From: Candidatus Aminicenantota bacterium
GTDB lineage: Bacteria > Acidobacteriota > Aminicenantia > UBA2199
DNA: 6,037 nt
Direction: 5' to 3'
NCBI GenBank assembly: GCA_030620255.1
Contig: JAUXFB010000098.1
Span: 1 to 6,037 of the forward strand
Shown here: one piece after another, positions 1-6,037 of the stretch
Numbering within the stretch: position 1 is the stretch's first letter
How the letters are laid out: each line of letters opens with the position of its first letter
Notes under the pieces: model-generated
Told to the model about the DNA's origin: nothing
The model's database searches: none
What the model saw: the letters and a program-made list of their open reading frames with translations, nothing else
Made by a program: the position numbers and the translations under genes

Positions 1-144
1 GAGATAACTGATTTAGGATTAAAAGAAGCAAAAGCAGTTGTAGATAATGCTCCAGGTGATGTGAAAAAGGGTGTTTCAAAAGAGGAAGCAGAAGAAATAA
101 AGAAGAAATTTGGAGAGGTAGGAGCAGAAGTAGAGATTAAATAG
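1..144 (+). CDS. rplL: Ribosomal protein L7/L12, C-terminal end (5' truncated by window edge)
   Basis: Frame 1 is open from the first base to a TAG at 142-144 and encodes 47 residues matching the end of the L7/L12 C-terminal domain. The GLGLKEAK-type helix is present as [15 protein letters not shown], followed by [16 protein letters not shown] and the terminal GAEVEIK, which lines up with E. coli GAEVEVK. In the family, this domain is the mobile head of the ribosomal stalk that contacts elongation and initiation factors and stimulates their GTPase activity. L7/L12 is usually about 120-130 residues, so roughly the first 75-80, including the dimerisation domain and hinge, lie outside the window. 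The truncation is only the window edge, since the reading frame and terminus look intact. Its place directly upstream of rpoB is the classic bacterial arrangement. Identification is firm despite the short fragment. Confidence 0.96.
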   Translation, partial: EITDLGLKEAKAVVDNAPGDVKKGVSKEEAEEIKKKFGEVGAEVEIK

Positions 145-189
145 ATGTCTTTTTTGTTTTTTTTTATTAAAATAAATTAAAGGATAGAT
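145..189 (+). other. rplL-rpoB spacer with T6-G-T9 tract
   Basis: This 45-nt spacer separates the rplL stop from the rpoB start. It contains six T (150-155), a G, then nine T (157-165), followed by an A/T-only stretch leading into the rpoB ribosome binding site. A U-rich RNA is what follows an intrinsic terminator hairpin, and in E. coli a partial terminator (attenuator) sits between rplL and rpoB. Here, however, no GC-containing hairpin lies immediately upstream of the tract. The short perfect inverted repeat at 163-168 and 171-176 is A/T-only with a two-base loop and would not be stable. I therefore report a T tract rather than a terminator. No convincing promoter hexamers were found in the gap. 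Confidence 0.5.
179..184 (+). promoter_or_regulatory. Ribosome binding site for rpoB
   Basis: AAAGGA lies five bases before the ATG at 190 and is complementary to the anti-Shine-Dalgarno end of 16S rRNA. It fixes the rpoB start. Translation from 190 also gives the expected short N-terminal lead before the conserved block [21 protein letters not shown]. Confidence 0.8.

Positions 190-6037
<5,848 letters not shown>

Noticed and set aside
96..168. Possible long-range stem pairing the A-rich end of rplL (96-107) with the T tract (157-168)
   Set aside because: Twelve pairs are possible, but all are A-U, U-A or G-U with a loop of about 49 nt. This is what an A-rich gene next to a T tract gives by chance, so it is not called a terminator.
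154..182. Promoter-like elements in the rplL-rpoB spacer (TTGTTT with an AT-rich hexamer about 17 nt downstream)
   Set aside because: The would-be -10 hexamer is a poor match and overlaps the rpoB ribosome binding site. Such matches are expected in any AT-only spacer.

Overview
The window is a plain piece of the bacterial rplL-rpoB-rpoC operon, all on the + strand. It holds the last 47 codons of rplL (ribosomal protein L7/L12), a complete rpoB (RNA polymerase beta, 1451 residues) and the first 493 codons of rpoC (RNA polymerase beta'), which runs off the right edge. Nearly every base is coding. The only gaps are 45 nt between rplL and rpoB and 11 nt between rpoB and rpoC. There is no RNA gene, mobile element, CRISPR array or convincing hairpin terminator.

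The organism is an AT-rich bacterium, about one-third GC by eye. Beta carries both large insertions typical of many Gram-negative-type lineages: one in the lobe, corresponding to E. coli SI1/beta-i4, and one before the C-terminal catalytic block, corresponding to SI2/beta-i9. This argues against Firmicutes, Actinobacteria and Mollicutes despite the low GC. Beta also carries an extra N-terminal cysteine-rich module of about 60 residues, with four cysteine pairs. From memory, Acidobacteriota-type beta subunits carry a similar module, which would make a low-GC Acidobacteriota-related lineage the best guess. This is inference and could not be tested by search here.

Layout: 1-144 rplL C-terminal end; 145-189 spacer with a long T tract and the rpoB ribosome binding site; 190-4545 rpoB; 4543-4549 rpoC Shine-Dalgarno overlapping the rpoB stop codon; 4557-6037 rpoC up to just past the catalytic NADFDGD loop. 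The short spacings and shared strand indicate one co-transcribed unit. Beta and beta' together form the catalytic core of RNA polymerase, while L7/L12 forms the ribosomal stalk that recruits translation factors.

I see no new multi-gene system. The feature most worth a second look is the beta zinc-type module. The cysteine spacing of its first half, C-x-C-x12-C-x2-C, is identical to that of the beta' N-terminal zinc finger encoded about 4.3 kb downstream in the same operon.
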